Below, in pieces: positions 10,780 to 22,830 of a stretch of DNA of 64,000 nt (position 1 is its first letter; each line of letters starts with the position of its first letter). The stretch lies in NCBI RefSeq assembly GCF_963259705.1, contig NC_081844.1, positions 16,539,715-16,603,714 on the forward strand, in the 5' to 3' direction. Below the pieces are notes generated by a model. It saw only the letters and a program-made list of their open reading frames with translations, did not search any database and was not told where the DNA came from. Position numbers and translations under genes: made by a program. This DNA is from Myotis daubentonii. Taxonomy: Eukaryota; Chordata; Mammalia; Chiroptera; Vespertilionidae.

Positions 10780-11110
10780 CCCGCTAATTCCTCCGCTCAG
10801 GGTGGAGGATATGGAGGCCTCATTCAATTATGTCACATCCACTCAGCCGCTCCACCCCAATGATGCAGAGCAGGCCCCTGGCCCCTCCCCGCCAGGGCCT
10901 AATGGAGAGAGATCTCCTCGGGCCTGGCTAACCGCAGAGTCCTCCTGAACCGGGGATGGGCCCGGCCTGTCTGGCCTGGGGGCTCTCGGCCTGCTGTGAT
11001 TCGCTGTTCAACCTAATTACACCCAACAGTTGGCCTCTGGAGTTTGTTTCTCTCACCTTAATGGTTGTGGAATTGGATCTCAGTGCCTCTCATTCCATTA
11101 CTGTCCCTCC
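10780..11110. promoter_or_regulatory. Candidate conserved non-coding element
   Basis: Homeodomain-type ATTA/TAAT words (gctaattcc, tcaattatg, cctaatgg, cctaattacac, ccttaatgg, ccctaatcc) are spaced through otherwise GC-rich unique sequence with no repeat signature. This fits a distal enhancer for the next gene, but there is no alignment to prove conservation. Confidence 0.28.
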
Positions 11111-11487
11111 CTAATCCCCCACCCTCACCCCCCTCCACTTGGGCCGCTGCCTGCAGAAGCCAGGCCAGCCCTGCCTCTCCCGTGAGGTGTGAGGCCCTGG
11201 GGGGAGTAGACCAGGGAGGTGACAGCCAGTCACAGGGTCTGGGATCCAGGCCAGGCTGCTTCTCTAGTCTGAAGTAGGACAGACGGGTGTTGCTGTGGGG
11301 TCTATTCCAGGCATCTGGCCTTTGCCGACTAGGGCTACCCCAGGTGCTGTGAGAGACCCCCCAAAAGCCCCAATCCTGTCCCTTTCCTCATGAAGCTTAA
11401 CCTGAGGACACGAGGCAACAGAATGAAATAATTAAGGGCAGTGCCGACCATAAATAGAATTGGATTCAGAGAAGGGAAGATCAAATA

Positions 11488-11665
11488 ACCAGAGAACATT
11501 TATTGGGAATTTACTGGGTGGCAGATTCTTTCATGTGCGCTGTGCCATTTTCTTCTCACCAGTCGGAATGGAAGCATCTGTCTCCATGTTCAGGTGGGGA
11601 AATTGAGGCCCAGAGACACTGTGAGGCTTGTCTGACCTCCAGCCGCTGGTAAGTGAGCCAGGGCT
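11488..11665 (-). repeat. MIR SINE, reverse
   Basis: 'agaacatttattgggaattt', 'tcaggtggggaaattgaggc', 'ccagagacactgtgaggctt' and 'ggtaagtgagccagggctca' run in reverse-MIR order. Confidence 0.75.
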
Positions 11666-11962
11666 CAGGGCCTTGGGGCCAAATCCTACCTTTCCCACAG
11701 GCTCTCGGGGGCTGGGGTGGTTGGGGAAGGCTCTGAGGCAGGACCCAGTGGGCAGAGGGAAGGGGGGTCACTTCGGTGGGGGGACAGCTTGAGCAGAGTT
11801 CAGTAACATGACTGAGGACACTGAGAGGGGAAAGTGAGAGGACTGCTATGGTGAGGAACTTGGGAAATGGGCCCGTAAGTAAGATGGGGGACCTTGAATA
11901 ACTCACAGGAGAGTCTGGACTTCAAAGTTTGGTAGAGGGGGTCACCTTCAAGAAAAAGACCA

Positions 11963-12130
11963 GCCTTGGCCAGTGTGGCTCAGTTGGTTGGGTGTCGTCC
12001 CATGCACCAGAGGTTGCTGGTTCGATTCCTAGGCAGGGCACATGCAGGGGTTGTGGGCTCAATCCCTGGTAGGGGGCATGCAGGAGCAGCCAACCGATGT
12101 TTAGCTGTCTTACATCGATGTCCAAGTCCC
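11963..12130 (+). mobile_element. Ves SINE
   Basis: The head 'ccttggccagtgtggctcag' and 'ggttcgattcctaggcaggg' (B-box region) are present, followed by 'ggcatgcaggagcagccaac' and 'cttacatcgatgtcc'. The 3' end is short, without the usual CT-rich segment or a poly-A tail. No clear target duplication was found. Confidence 0.88.
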
Positions 12131-12145
12131 ACACCCCTTCCCATA

Positions 12146-12545
12146 TCTGGGAATGTGACCTTATTTAGAAATAGGTCTTTGCGAATGCAACGAAGGATCT
12201 CAAAATAAGATCATCCTGGATATAGGATGGGCCCTAAATCCAATGATTGGTGTCCTTATAAGAGAAAGACACAGAGATGAGACACAAGGGAAGACCATAT
12301 GAAGACAGAGGTAGAGATTGGGGTGATGTTGCCACAAGCTAAGAAATGCTGGGGGTCCCAGAAGCTGGGGAGGCAAGGAAGGATTCTCCATTAGAGACTC
12401 TGAGGGGAGCATGGCCTTGCTGACACCTTCATCTTGGAGTTCTGGCTCCAGAACTGTGAGAGAATGAATTTCCTTTGTTTTCTCCCACCAGGTTTGATGT
12501 AATTTGTTAGAGCAGCCATAGAAAACTAATGCAGCCAGGAATTCA
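12146..12545 (+). mobile_element. MLT1-type MaLR LTR remnant
   Basis: 'gaatgtgaccttatttagaa', 'ggatgggccctaaatccaat', 'ggtgtccttataagagaaag', 'tgctgacaccttcatcttgg' and 'gctccagaactgtgagagaa' come in order, and it ends 'gcagccatagaaaactaatg'. These are standard MaLR LTR blocks, lacking the first ~80 bases. There is no internal viral gene. Confidence 0.75.
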
Positions 12546-15070
12546 TCTGAGCAGCGCAATGACAGTGACAAGCCATGAAGGCTGCTGGGAGCTGCTTCCC
12601 CCAGGGCAGTTCGGACCCCACGGGAGACACCTGGATCCTATGGGGTCCCCGCCACACGGCTCAGGGCAGCAGGACTGACCAGAGATTTTGGTCTCTTGCT
12701 CCTCACCTTTGTCCGGAGGATGTGCTGAGGGGCCCCAGGGAGCCTTCGGGGGGCAGTTTTAGAGCAAACAGGGAGCAGGCCCTGCTGTGCCAGGGTGGTA
12801 AGTGCACGGAGCCCCGCCCCCTGAGAGGGACCGGCTGGAAATGTAAGCAGGCCCCTGAGACTTCACTCACTTGGGGGGTGATGGCTCCATGAGGTGATAT
12901 TAGAGGAAACAGGATGTTCAGGATGACAGTGAAGGGAAACGACCACCCCCGACTTACTCCCCCCACCAGAAGTCATCCCTCCAGGCACGCCTGCATCGGA
13001 CCAGCAGGCTTCACCTCAGATGGCAAGTTCTCAGACCGGATACAGCAGTAAGTCCAAAGCAGTTGTTTTGTAAGAACTGTTTTCAAATTTTTTATTTTTA
13101 TTTTCCACCTCCAACTCCCCTTGGGCCCGGACTGGTGCACAGGACTCGTGTCTACAAAATTGGTCTCCCCCGTGGCTGCTGGATTCCACTCCACGGAGCT
13201 TAGATTCAACAAGACAGGCTTGGGTTTCGCTTCCAGAGAGGTTTGTGATGAACGGAGACATCTCCATGGGGATCACTGCAGAGAGCGAGGCCTGGAGGAT
13301 GTCTGAGAGTTAAGGGAGCATATCTTCAAATACTATTTTTTAATATAGGAATTATATTAGATAAGAATGCCGAGATCTAGGGCTGGAGCTACCCCCGAGG
13401 GTGCCTCCTTTCAGAGGTTGGCAAATGGAAACACACACCAAGGAGGGCGAGGAGATGAGGCTGCCGGGCCATTTATTTGACCACAGGCCTCAGTGCCCAG
13501 AATGTTCTGCTCTTTGCTCTCAGCCGATGGCAGCGCTGTGTGGTTGTGGCTTTTTCCTCTGTAAGGGGTGAGGTCTTTTCCAGCCTGCCCTCCACCGGAG
13601 TCACCCCTCCCTGACCCTCCCTGCCACTCAGTTGAAGTGAGACCTAGACTGCCGTCAGCATCCGAGGCCTCTGACCTGCTTCTAGTTTATCTTTTAAGAG
13701 GATGCTCGTACTGAGGGCCGCCTCAGTTTCTCTGTCTATAAAATGGGGAAAGCGATAGAGCTTTGTGTGGGGCCGAGCAGAAAGGGTCTCCCTGGCTGTC
13801 TGTCACTTCCCTCTCTGGAGCTCCATCCACATGAGGTTCCTCCTCTTTCCGCCTCAGCAGGAAGGCACGTTCAAGGAGGTGCACACCATCCACGCATGCA
13901 TGCATGTGTGTGTGTGTGCATCATGCTAAGCACACACTCTGTCTGCCGGTGCCCCCTTGGCAAGGCCCTGTCCTTTCTCCTTGTGGACACCCTTATCAGG
14001 CTTCCAGAGCAAACAAGCCACAGTGAGGGTCTCTGGGCTGCGTCCAGCCAGCACTCGCTGTTGCTCCCAGCCCTCCCCCACGTCTGTCAGTCCCAGTAGG
14101 GCCCACACAGGGGCATCTCCCAGAACATTACTGCTGGGAGGGCCTGGCCCAGCCCTGGCGTTTCAGACTGGACAGCTGAGGCTGATAGGGACGCAGCTGC
14201 CCAAGGTCACAGGGAGTGCTTGGCGGAGCTGGAGCCAGGGCCTGGACCTGTACGTACCTGCGCCCATCCTCCTATGGGGCCTTTCAGACAGGCTTTCTGA
14301 AACGTGCCCCAATTTTCAGGGTGGTGGTGGTGGTGGAATTGGTGCCCCAGAGGAGCACTGTGGGGTTCCTGCCCAAGCCCTGTCCATTTCAGTGGAAGTG
14401 GTGATCCAGTTAGTGAAGAAGCCGTGTGCAGAGACGTAAGTTACGGGGCACCATTTTACTTCTTTATCTCACTGGTGTTCTGTGTCCTTTACAGATTCCT
14501 GCCCAGCTGACCTGCCCCGTAATGCAGCCTGCTGGCAGGAGAGCCCCAGGTCGGGACTCGCCTCTCCAGTGCTCCTTCTGTAAGCCCAGCATCTCACTTA
14601 GGGCACCGGACACTATGCCCTAGGGATCCCGTCTCCAGGAGCTGTCACATGACCCTGTGCCCTCTCCAAGCTCCCCTCCTAGTCCCTGTTACCCACCTTT
14701 CCTCTTCTTGCTGCTTCTCTTCGATTCCTCCTCTCTCCTATGACACCTACCTCTTAGAGCTCTCTAGCCTAGAATCTTCTGCATCCACCCCCATTTGTAA
14801 TCCCTAAGGCTCATTCCCCAGACCTACCCATTCCCCAAGAGAGGACAGCTACATCCCATAGTCCCAGCTGCATTTCCTGATTGGTGTGCAGGATGATCTG
14901 AAAGTCTCTCATGAGAGACAAATTTCGTTGGCTTCAATGCAAATGCCCTTGAGAGTGGCCACACATGAAGCCATGGCCAGTGTTGGTGCCTTGAAGGATA
15001 GGAAGGGCTTATCCATGAAAGGAGAGGGCATCTAGTTTCACTCGGAACTGAGGTCCAGTAACAAGAAAAT
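12546..15070. other. Unique intergenic sequence with MIR scraps
   Basis: No gene is recognised. MIR-like fragments occur at 13710-13745 (+) and 14158-14255 (-). A short TG run lies at 13903-13919 and a GGT run near 14322-14337. Confidence 0.45.
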
Positions 15071-17225
15071 GAGCACGGTGTTGGGGAACCTGTAGCACGG
15101 TGCTGGGGAACCTGTAACACGGTGTTGGGGAACCTGTACCATGGTGTTGGGGAACCTGTAGCACGGTGTTGGGGAACCTGTAACATGGTGTTAGGGAACC
15201 TGTAACACGGTGTTGGGGAACCTGTGACACGGTGTTGGGGAACCTGTAACACGGTGTGGGGGAACCTGTAACACGGTGTTGGGGAATCTGTAACACGGTG
15301 TTGGGGAACCTGTAACATGGTGTGGGGGAATCTGTAAAATGGTGTGGGGGAACCTGTAACACGGTGTTGGGGAATCTCAACATGGAGTTGGGGAATCTGT
15401 AACATGGTGTTGGGGAACCTGTAACATGGTGTTGGGGAATCTGTAGCACGGTATTGGGGAACCTGTAGCACGGTGTTGGGGAACCTGTAACATGGTGTGG
15501 GGGAATCTGTAACGGTGTTGGGGAACCTGTAGCACGGTGTTGGGGAATCTGCAACATGGTGTTGGGGAATCTGTAACATGGTGTTGGGGAACCTGTAACA
15601 TGGTGTTGGGGAACCTGTAGCATGGTGTTAGGGAACCTGTAACATGGTGTTGGGGAACCTGTAGCACGGTGTTGGGGAACCTGTACCATGGTGTTGGGGA
15701 ACCTGTACCATGGTGTTGGGAAATCTGTAACACGGTGTTGGGGAATCCGGAGCATGGTGTTGGGGAACCTGTAGCATGGTGTTGGGGAATCTGTAACATG
15801 GTGTGGGGGAACCTGTAGCACGGTGTTGGGGAACCTGTAACATGGTGTTGGGGAACCTGTAGCACGGTGTTGGGGAACCTGTACCATGGTGTGGGGGAAC
15901 CTGTACCATGGTGTTGGGGAATCTGTAACACGGTGTTGGGCAATCCGGAGCATGGTGTTTGGGAACCTGTAGCATGGTGTTGGGGAATCTGTAACATGGT
16001 GTTGGGGAACCTGTAGCACGGTGTTGGGGAACCTGTAACATGGTGTTGGGGAATCCGGAGCATGGTGTTGGGGAACCTGTAGCATGGTGTTGGGGAACCT
16101 GTAACATGGTGTTGGGGAATCCGGAGCATGGTGTTGGGGAACCTGTAACATGGTGTTGGGGAATCTGTAGCATGGTGTTGGGGAATGTGTAACACGGTGT
16201 TGGCGAACCTGTAGCACGGTGTTGGGGAATCTGTAACATGGTGTGGGGGAACCTGTAACATGGTGTTGGGGAACCTGTAGCATGGTGTTGGGGAACCTGT
16301 ACCATGGTGTGGGGGAACCTGTACCATGGTGTTGGGGAATCTGTAACACGGTGTTGGGGAACCTGTACCATGGTGTTGGGGAACCTGTAACATGGTGTTG
16401 GGGAACCTGTAGCATGGTGTTGGGGAACCTGTAACATGGTGTTGGGGAACCTGTAGCACGGTGTTGGGGAACCTGTACCATGGTGTGGGGGAACCTGTAG
16501 CATGGTGTTGGGGAATCTGTAACACGGTGTTGGGGAATCCGGAGCATGGTGTTGGGGAACCTGTACCATGGTGTTGGGGAACCCGTAACATGGTGTTGGG
16601 GAACCTGTAGCATGGTGTTGGGGAACCTGTAACATGGTGTTGGGGAACCTGTACCATGGTTTTGGGGAACCTGTAACATGGTGTTGGGGAACCTGTAGCA
16701 CGGTGTTGGGGAACCTGTACCATGGTGTGGGGGAACCTGTACCATGGTGTTGGGGAATCTGTAACATGGTGTTGGGGAATCCGGAGCATGGTGTTGGGGA
16801 ACCTGCAGCATGGTGTTGGGGAACCTGTAACGTGGTGTTGGGGAACCTGTAGCATGGTGTTGGGGAACCTGTAACATGGTGTTGGGGAACCTGTAGCACG
16901 GTGGTGGGGAACCTGTAACATGGTGTTGGGGAATCTGTAACACGGTGTTGGGGAATCTGTAACATGGAGTTGGGGAACCTGTAGCACGGTGTTGGGGAAT
17001 CTGTACCATGGTGTTGGGGAACCTGTAGCACGGTGTTGGTGAATCTGTAACATGGTGTTGGGGAATCTGTAACATGGTGTTGGGGAATCTGTAACACGGT
17101 GTTGGGGAATCTGTAACATGGTGTTGGGGAACCTGTAGCAGGGTGTTGGGGAACCTGTAACATGGTGTTGGTGAACCTGTAGCACGGTGTTGGGGAACCT
17201 GTAGTATGGTGTTGGGGGATATGAA
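15071..17225. repeat. 22-bp minisatellite, about 98 copies
   Basis: The unit is 'acggtgttggggaacctgta' plus 2 bases. Copies vary mainly at acacgg/acatgg/agcacgg/accatgg, aacctg/aatctg, and tgttgg/tgtggg. The 'aatccgg' variant starts at 15744, 15942, 16052, 16118, 16536 and 16778, all multiples of 22 apart, so the array is in phase over that span. Slightly short units near 15375 and 15510 shift the phase. On the minus strand no frame contains stops, giving overlapping open frames of 740, 602 and 548 codons with a 22-residue period; these are a repeat artefact and not a gene. Confidence 0.97.
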
Positions 17226-17374
17226 GCACATTATTGGGGAGCCTGTGATAGTCTAGCACAGGGTTGGAAGGCATTTTCTATGAAGGGCTGGAGAGCAAAT
17301 AGTCTGCAGATGGTGGAAGTCTGTCTGTGATAGTGGTTGTGGGCATGCGGCTCTGTGCCAGCTGCAGCACAGGT

Positions 17375-17728
17375 AACATGGCTGAATTGTGTTCCTGAAT
17401 CCATATGTTGAAGCCCTAACCCTATGGACTCAGAATGGGACTGGATTTGGAGATGGGATCATTAGGAGGTGATTAAGGTGAAATGAGGTCACCAGGTTGG
17501 GATCTAATCTAATATGACTGGTGTCCTCACAAGAAGAAGAGATTAGGACACAGACACACATGTGAGGACACAGGGAGACCTCCCTCCACATCAAGGGAGA
17601 GGCCTCAGGAGAAACCACACTGCTGACACCCTAATCGTGGGCTCCCAGACTGTGAGACAATAAATGACTGTGTTTAAGCCCCCAGCCTGTGAGACTTGGC
17701 TCTGGCAGCCCTAGGAAACTGATCCAGG
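17375..17728 (+). mobile_element. MLT1-type MaLR LTR remnant
   Basis: Near-complete LTR order: 'atatgttgaagccctaaccc', 'tggatttggagatgggatca', 'aatatgactggtgtcctcac', 'gagaggcctcaggagaaacc', 'gactgtgagacaataaatga' and 'ggcagccctaggaaactgat'. It lies just downstream of the 22-bp array. Confidence 0.85.
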
Positions 17729-17903
17729 CAGCATATAAACAAATGAATGTGTCTGGGTGCCAATACAATTTTTTTTTTAATGAACATTGAAATTTGAATT
17801 TGTATGCTGTTCACATCACAAAATAGTATTCTTTTGATTTTTCTCCCCTCATCATTTAAAAATGTGAAAAACATTCTTAAGTTGTACAAAAACAGGTGGT
17901 GAG

Positions 17904-18171
17904 TCCTGGCTGGTGCAGCTCAACAGTTAGAGCGCCAATCCATGCACCAAAGGGTCACAGGTTCAATTCCCGGTCAAGGGCATGTACCTGGGTTGCAGGT
18001 TCGATCGCCAGCCCGGTTGGGGTTTGTGAGGGAGGCCACCAGTTGATGTGTCTCTCTCACATTGATGTTTCTCTCTCTGTCGTGTCTCTCTCCCCCCCAA
18101 CCCTTCCACTCTCTCTATAAAAAAATCAATGGAAAAAAGATATCCCTGGGTGAGGGTTAACAACAATAAAA
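17904..18171 (+). mobile_element. Ves SINE
   Basis: The head 'tcctggctggtgcagctcaa', the B-box region 'ggttcaattcccggtcaagg' and the body 'ctctctcacattgatgtttc' are present. The tail is 'aaaaaatcaatggaaaaaag' plus 'atatccctgggtgagggtta'. A 12-base target duplication (acaggtggtgag) flanks it at 17892-17903 and 18172-18183. Confidence 0.95.
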
Positions 18172-18183
18172 TACAGGTGGTGA

Positions 18184-20144
18184 GGTGTGTTGGCCTGCGG
18201 GCCACAGCTGGCTGACCCCTGGCTCACACCTGATGTGGCAGGGGAGGAGAGGCTGGGGGCATAAGCCAGGCCCACGCTGAGAGGCTGGGCACAGTGACAG
18301 GGAGCCAGGAACATGTGAAAGCTGGGTGGTGACGTGCCTCAAATGGCTTTTCAGAGCAGAGATCGTTGTCCTTGATGTAGAAGAATGTAGGCGCTTACGA
18401 ATTCTGCTTTCCTGCTGAAGCCAGAGCTGCTGGTGCAGCCAAGATAGTCGCTGTGTTCTTCAGATTTCTCTCTCCTCTCCCCACTGGCATATTTAGCCAT
18501 CACACAGGGAGAACCTTGTCTCCAGGAATTGCTGCCCATCTCTTGCTAGTCATCTTCCCCTTAGGGTCTCTGGTCACAGGACCGTGGGTACCTTTTCTCT
18601 GCCTGTCTGGAAATTAGGCTTCTCAGAGTCTCCACACACCCCTCTCACCACTGTTCTCCTTCTGGGCTGCTCTGAGCCCTGGGATGACATGGTCACTTTC
18701 TTCTAAGCTCCTGTCCCTTCTGTGCCTGGTTTCTGTCATTTCCAGGGCTCAGTAATTTCCTCCTCGTGGATCGGAATTAAGCTGCTGCTTTTGTCACCTT
18801 CGAAAGCTCCAGGGCTGACACTGAACAAGGTGATTCCAGAGGCTATGCAATGCTCTGTTTTGAGCAGAGGGAGATCATGTGTGTTTGTGTCATTGCTAAT
18901 GTGTCTTGATCCTGTGCTGGGCCTGTGATCTGTGTTTGGGAAGCATCCTTTGTCCCGATATCTCAAAACTATAGAAGAAGAGAGCAAGATCCGGGGCCCA
19001 GGGACGCTCCCTGTACCCAAACCTGGCTGGTGGTACCATTGGGTGTTGATCTGGTTCTGAAAGACAGGTTGGCGGAAGCAGGTATGTGGAGACCCTCCGC
19101 ACGTCACAGAGGGAAGAAAATCTGGCTCAGAGAGGAGGCAGCTGCCCGAGGCTGCACAGCCAGTCCTGGCAAAGGCAGAAAGCGACAGGATCTCAGTCTG
19201 CTGAGATCCACACTCGCCAGCCCCTCGCGCCCCTGCAGCGTCTGCAGGATTCTAGATTCTGAGGAAGTCCAGCTCCAGTCGTATTAATAGGCATCGCCCA
19301 CCCGGCTCCCTGCCCCATGTCCTGACCCTCCTCTCTGGGCAGAAAGGTATGCTCACTGTGTGTTTTCCTCCTGTGTCTGGACCTGTGCATATGGCTGCAA
19401 TCATTTCCTTTTCCTCCAGCTTATTAGGTCATGTCAGCATGTGAGGCCCAGCCCAGCCCGGTCCTCCATGGAGCTCTCCCTGTCCACCTGTCTCCCTCCC
19501 TCCAAGGCGGCTTTTGTCTGCAGCCCTCGCTGGTGTGAACTCCACGTCATCTCCTTATGTCTAGACACTCAGCATTTCATAGTTCCCTTGTTTCCACCCA
19601 AAGATCAAGGGCAGGGGTTGAGTCTTACAGGTCTTTGCATCCCCGTCACATTCAGAGCAGCCTGGAACATGGAGGCTGCTCAGTGCGTTCTGGGGGCAGC
19701 CAGGGAAGAAGGAAGGAGGGAGGGAGGGATGGAGGGAGAGAGGGAAGGAGGGAGGAAGAGAAGGAAAGAGGGGGAGAAGGGAGAATGCTCAGGGCTAAAA
19801 ACCCTCATGTCTCTGGGCAGGCCAAAGTGCTGTCCCTAGGAAAGGAAATGAGTGGGGAATTGGGGGTGGGGGTGGGGGCTGGGTGCAGCCAGGAGGGACA
19901 TTGGCTCTAGATGGCATGGGACCAGGAAAGACCAGCTCCATCTGGCAGTGTGTGGGGTGAGGGGAGGGCAGGAGAGGGGGCCCTTTTCTCCAATCACTGC
20001 CTCTATGGTATTTCTCCGGGTGGTGGAGCTGGGCTGGGGTGCAGGGGGCGGTGGAGGGGTGGGTGTTGATGCCTTTGGTGACAGGAGATAAATGAATCCA
20101 CCCTAAAGGACGTCTCCTTTTCTAGAAATGTAGCAGCTCAGCTC
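18184..20144. other. Intergenic sequence with old repeat scraps
   Basis: No gene is recognised. A reverse MIR scrap lies near 19105-19185, a forward L2 piece near 19500-19690 ('ccaaagatcaagggcagggg'), and a purine-rich GGGA/GGAA stretch at 19708-19785 whose minor frames read as Glu/Gly/Arg repeats. Confidence 0.45.
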
Positions 20145-20300
20145 TTGACTCCACTGCCTTGGGGTTTTAATTAAATGTCAAATATAATTTAGGACCAGAG
20201 TGCTGATGGGTGTATGAACATGAGGTCCAAAGCCTCATCTTTATGGGTCTCCTTGGTACACACCTAATTTGGGGGTTAATTGATCACTCTTTATTTGAAT
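20145..20300. promoter_or_regulatory. Candidate conserved non-coding element
   Basis: Unique sequence with 'ttttaattaaatg', 'aatataattta', 'cacctaatttg' and 'ggttaattgatcac' within 150 bases: a cluster of homeodomain-type cores in a GC-balanced setting. An enhancer role is inferred, not shown. Confidence 0.28.
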
Positions 20301-20752
20301 GCCACAGGAGAAACCATCTGATTTCCCTTCTCCCCTTGTTCTTGAAATAATAGTTGGAAGAGTAAAACAAAACAAAAACCCCTTGCGTCCATGTTACACA
20401 GAGAGAAAGAACCAGATTGGACCTGGGTAATTTGAGACCCACAGATCAGCATTTTCTTTCCCAAAACAGGCTTGGGGCGAGCACTTCCCTGCTCAGTGCT
20501 TGGTGCCCCGGGGCCTTGTGAAGCGGGCCCCCCAACTTCCCTGCCCATTTCTTGGGAGGAAAGAGGAAGAAGCCCAACACCTGTCCTGGTCGCTCCCTGC
20601 GGTGAGTCAGTTCCCAGAATGAGTGCAGGAAGTGACACTGACGTACACACTGTCCTGTGCAGATGAGGATGCTGAGGCCCACCTCGGTGGCAGAGCCAGA
20701 AACACACCCAGACCTTTCCAAATCGCTTCAGCCGTTGATCAAAGCTGTGTGC

Positions 20753-20753
<1 letters not shown>

Positions 20754-20807
<54 letters not shown>

Positions 20808-20809
20808 TG
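20754..20809. repeat. (TG)n microsatellite
   Basis: A nearly pure TG run of about 56 bases with one A near its end. Confidence 0.95.
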
Positions 20810-20859
20810 ACCTGAAAATACTTGGGGTAACTCCATTTCAATTTGACAAGTGTTAAATG

Positions 20860-21130
20860 GTGACTGTACTAGAGGCTACAGATTATACAAAATCGTACTG
20901 GACACAACTTACAGATCATCTACGTGATAGGACTTTCTTTATATGATCCAGGAAATTATTTCCTAAAACAGGAATGCGATCATCTCCCTCCCTCATTTGA
21001 GTTCTGTTAGCTCTCTTTTGACCTCCTCTGCTTGGCAAAGAGGGCCTTTTATAATCTGTTCCTACCTCCCCTGGCAGCCTCTTCACCCCAGTCTCTAGTA
21101 CACACTCCATCCTGCAGACGCTGAGCCTCT
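20860..21130 (+). repeat. L2 LINE fragment
   Basis: 'gcgatcatctccctccctca', 'ctctcttttgacctcctctg' and 'ttataatctgttcctacctc' resemble the L2 3' region in forward order. Confidence 0.45.
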
Positions 21131-22399
21131 CACAGCCCCGGCACGACTCACTGCACAAGGGTGCCTCGGCCCGAAATCGCCCACTTGGCTGCTTGCGAGG
21201 GTGTTGGGCTGCAAGTAGCGGATATTGGAGTAAATGGGGCTAACGTCTGTGGACCTTCTATTTCTCATATGACAAGAAGACAAACAGTTTCCAGACACTC
21301 TGCCATCTTTAGCTCGTTGGCCTTTTTCATCCTGCTCACACTGATGGTCGAAGGAAGGCCATAGTGGCTTCAGGCATCACGGTTGCAAGAGGAAAGGGAG
21401 GGACAGCAACACACCCATCTATTCTCTTGCTCAGGACTGTAAATGCTGCTCCAGAGCCCTCCCTAAGCAGAACTCCCTTCCCTCTCACTGGCCAGAGCCA
21501 AGCCACGTGACCACTGCTCCCAGCAAGAGAGGCTGGAGACCAAGCATCTGGCCAGGGGGTGGCGATTCATGACTGGCTTGTGGAATGGGTTGATAACTCC
21601 CTCGGTTCCTCAGGGTCTGCTCCCAGGGTGAGCCACTGTCTTAGTCATCTCTGCATTCCCAGAGATCGGCAGGGACTTACTTTAGAACAGACCCCAGAGC
21701 TGTGTGGAATGAATGACCGGGCAGCCAGGGAGGAGAGGTTTACACCCAGAGTCAAGACAGTTAAGGAAAGAGGCACCGTGGCTCCTGCCTGTGGTGGTAG
21801 GGACAGTCACTGCTCCCCAGTTTTGTGTGCTTCTCTGTACCTTCCATCCCCTTGGCAGTCAGGTGGGGACCATGTGACAAGGCGTGGCCAATGGCTGGGA
21901 GGGAAGAGACACAAGTCACATGGGCAGGCCTCTGACGCTCTTTCCTGCCACGATTACCTGGAATCCTGTGTTACTACAAGTAGGCAGAGTGACACGGCCC
22001 AGGTTTCTGAGCTCCTGTATGGAGCTGACCCAGAGGGGACCTCGCATGAGTGGGAAAGAAGCCGCGTTGGGCCATGAAGATGCCCTTTTTTGTTGTCCCA
22101 GAGTAATCTAACCTGCCCTGTGCATCCACTCACCAGCACTTTTGAACGCCTGTGATCCGGCTCTACATGCTGGGGAGGAGGTAAGTGAAGAGCAGGGTTC
22201 CTGCTCGAGAGCTTCCATCTCCTCACTCGCCAGGTGTGGGCAGGTGTGACTGTGCTTGCCAGGTCATGCTTCCCGTCTCAGGCAGGAGTGGCTCCCTCCT
22301 GGCCCCCCACCCTTTCTCCACGACCTCACTCCTGGTGGAGTCTTCTCTTGGAGAAGTTGGGTAGATTGTACATTCGTGGTCCTATTGAGGGTGGAAGGC
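21131..22399. other. Unique intergenic sequence
   Basis: No gene is recognised; the longest open frame here (172 codons, starting 21559) has no family features. Confidence 0.4.
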
Positions 22400-22650
22400 A
22401 CCGATAGCCAATATTTAAAATTAGTTTGGACTGAAACTCACAGTGAGAAATGTATTTTACATACATCAGTATGCAGTACACATATATGTGCACGCGCAGG
22501 GTACTCCGGGACCCATGCTGTCCACTGGCAATGCATTCTGATACTGGTAGTCCATTCAATCTTGTTAAAGACTACTCGTTGTGACCCACCGAATCGGTTT
22601 CCATGACCTTCTAATGATACACAACCTGCAGTTTGAAAAAAATCAGTCTA
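22400..22650. mobile_element. Possible hAT-Charlie remnant
   Basis: 'gttgtgacccaccgaatcgg' and 'cctgcagtttgaaaaaaatc' resemble the right end of an old Charlie-type element. Ends and target duplication are not defined. Confidence 0.3.
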
Positions 22651-22689
22651 CACAATAGAAACTTTGGGGAGCTAGGAAATGGTGGTAAA

Positions 22690-22830
22690 CACGGTGGCTG
22701 CAGATGGTCCGGAGGGCTTCCTGTAAGAAGGGGCCCTTGACCAGGGTCCTGGAGGATCAGGAGGGAAAGTCATTCTGGGAGACAAGACTGAGCAAGGCCT
22801 TGGAGGGTAAGCCTAGATGTTTGGGGAATG
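22690..22830 (-). repeat. L2 fragment, reverse
   Basis: 'gagggcttcctgtaagaagg' then 'tcattctgggagacaagact' and 'gagcaaggccttggagg' follow reverse-L2 order. Confidence 0.4.

Noticed and set aside
11963..12130. tRNA gene from the A/B-box-like sequence
   Set aside because: The internal Pol III boxes belong to Ves SINE heads here and in the other Ves copies; no cloverleaf with an anticodon arm of a true tRNA was seen.
12146..12545. Endogenous retrovirus genes next to the MaLR LTRs
   Set aside because: The four MaLR LTR remnants look solitary; no gag, pol or env reading was found nearby.
15730..16790. NF-kB-like sites in the 'ggggaatcc' units
   Set aside because: Only a partial match (GGGGAATCC followed by G), repeated because the unit repeats; no support for function.
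15009..17274. Overlapping minus-strand ORFs of 740, 602 and 548 codons
   Set aside because: All have a 22-residue period produced by a 22-base tandem repeat that lacks stops in every phase. Three frames open at once is a repeat property, not coding.
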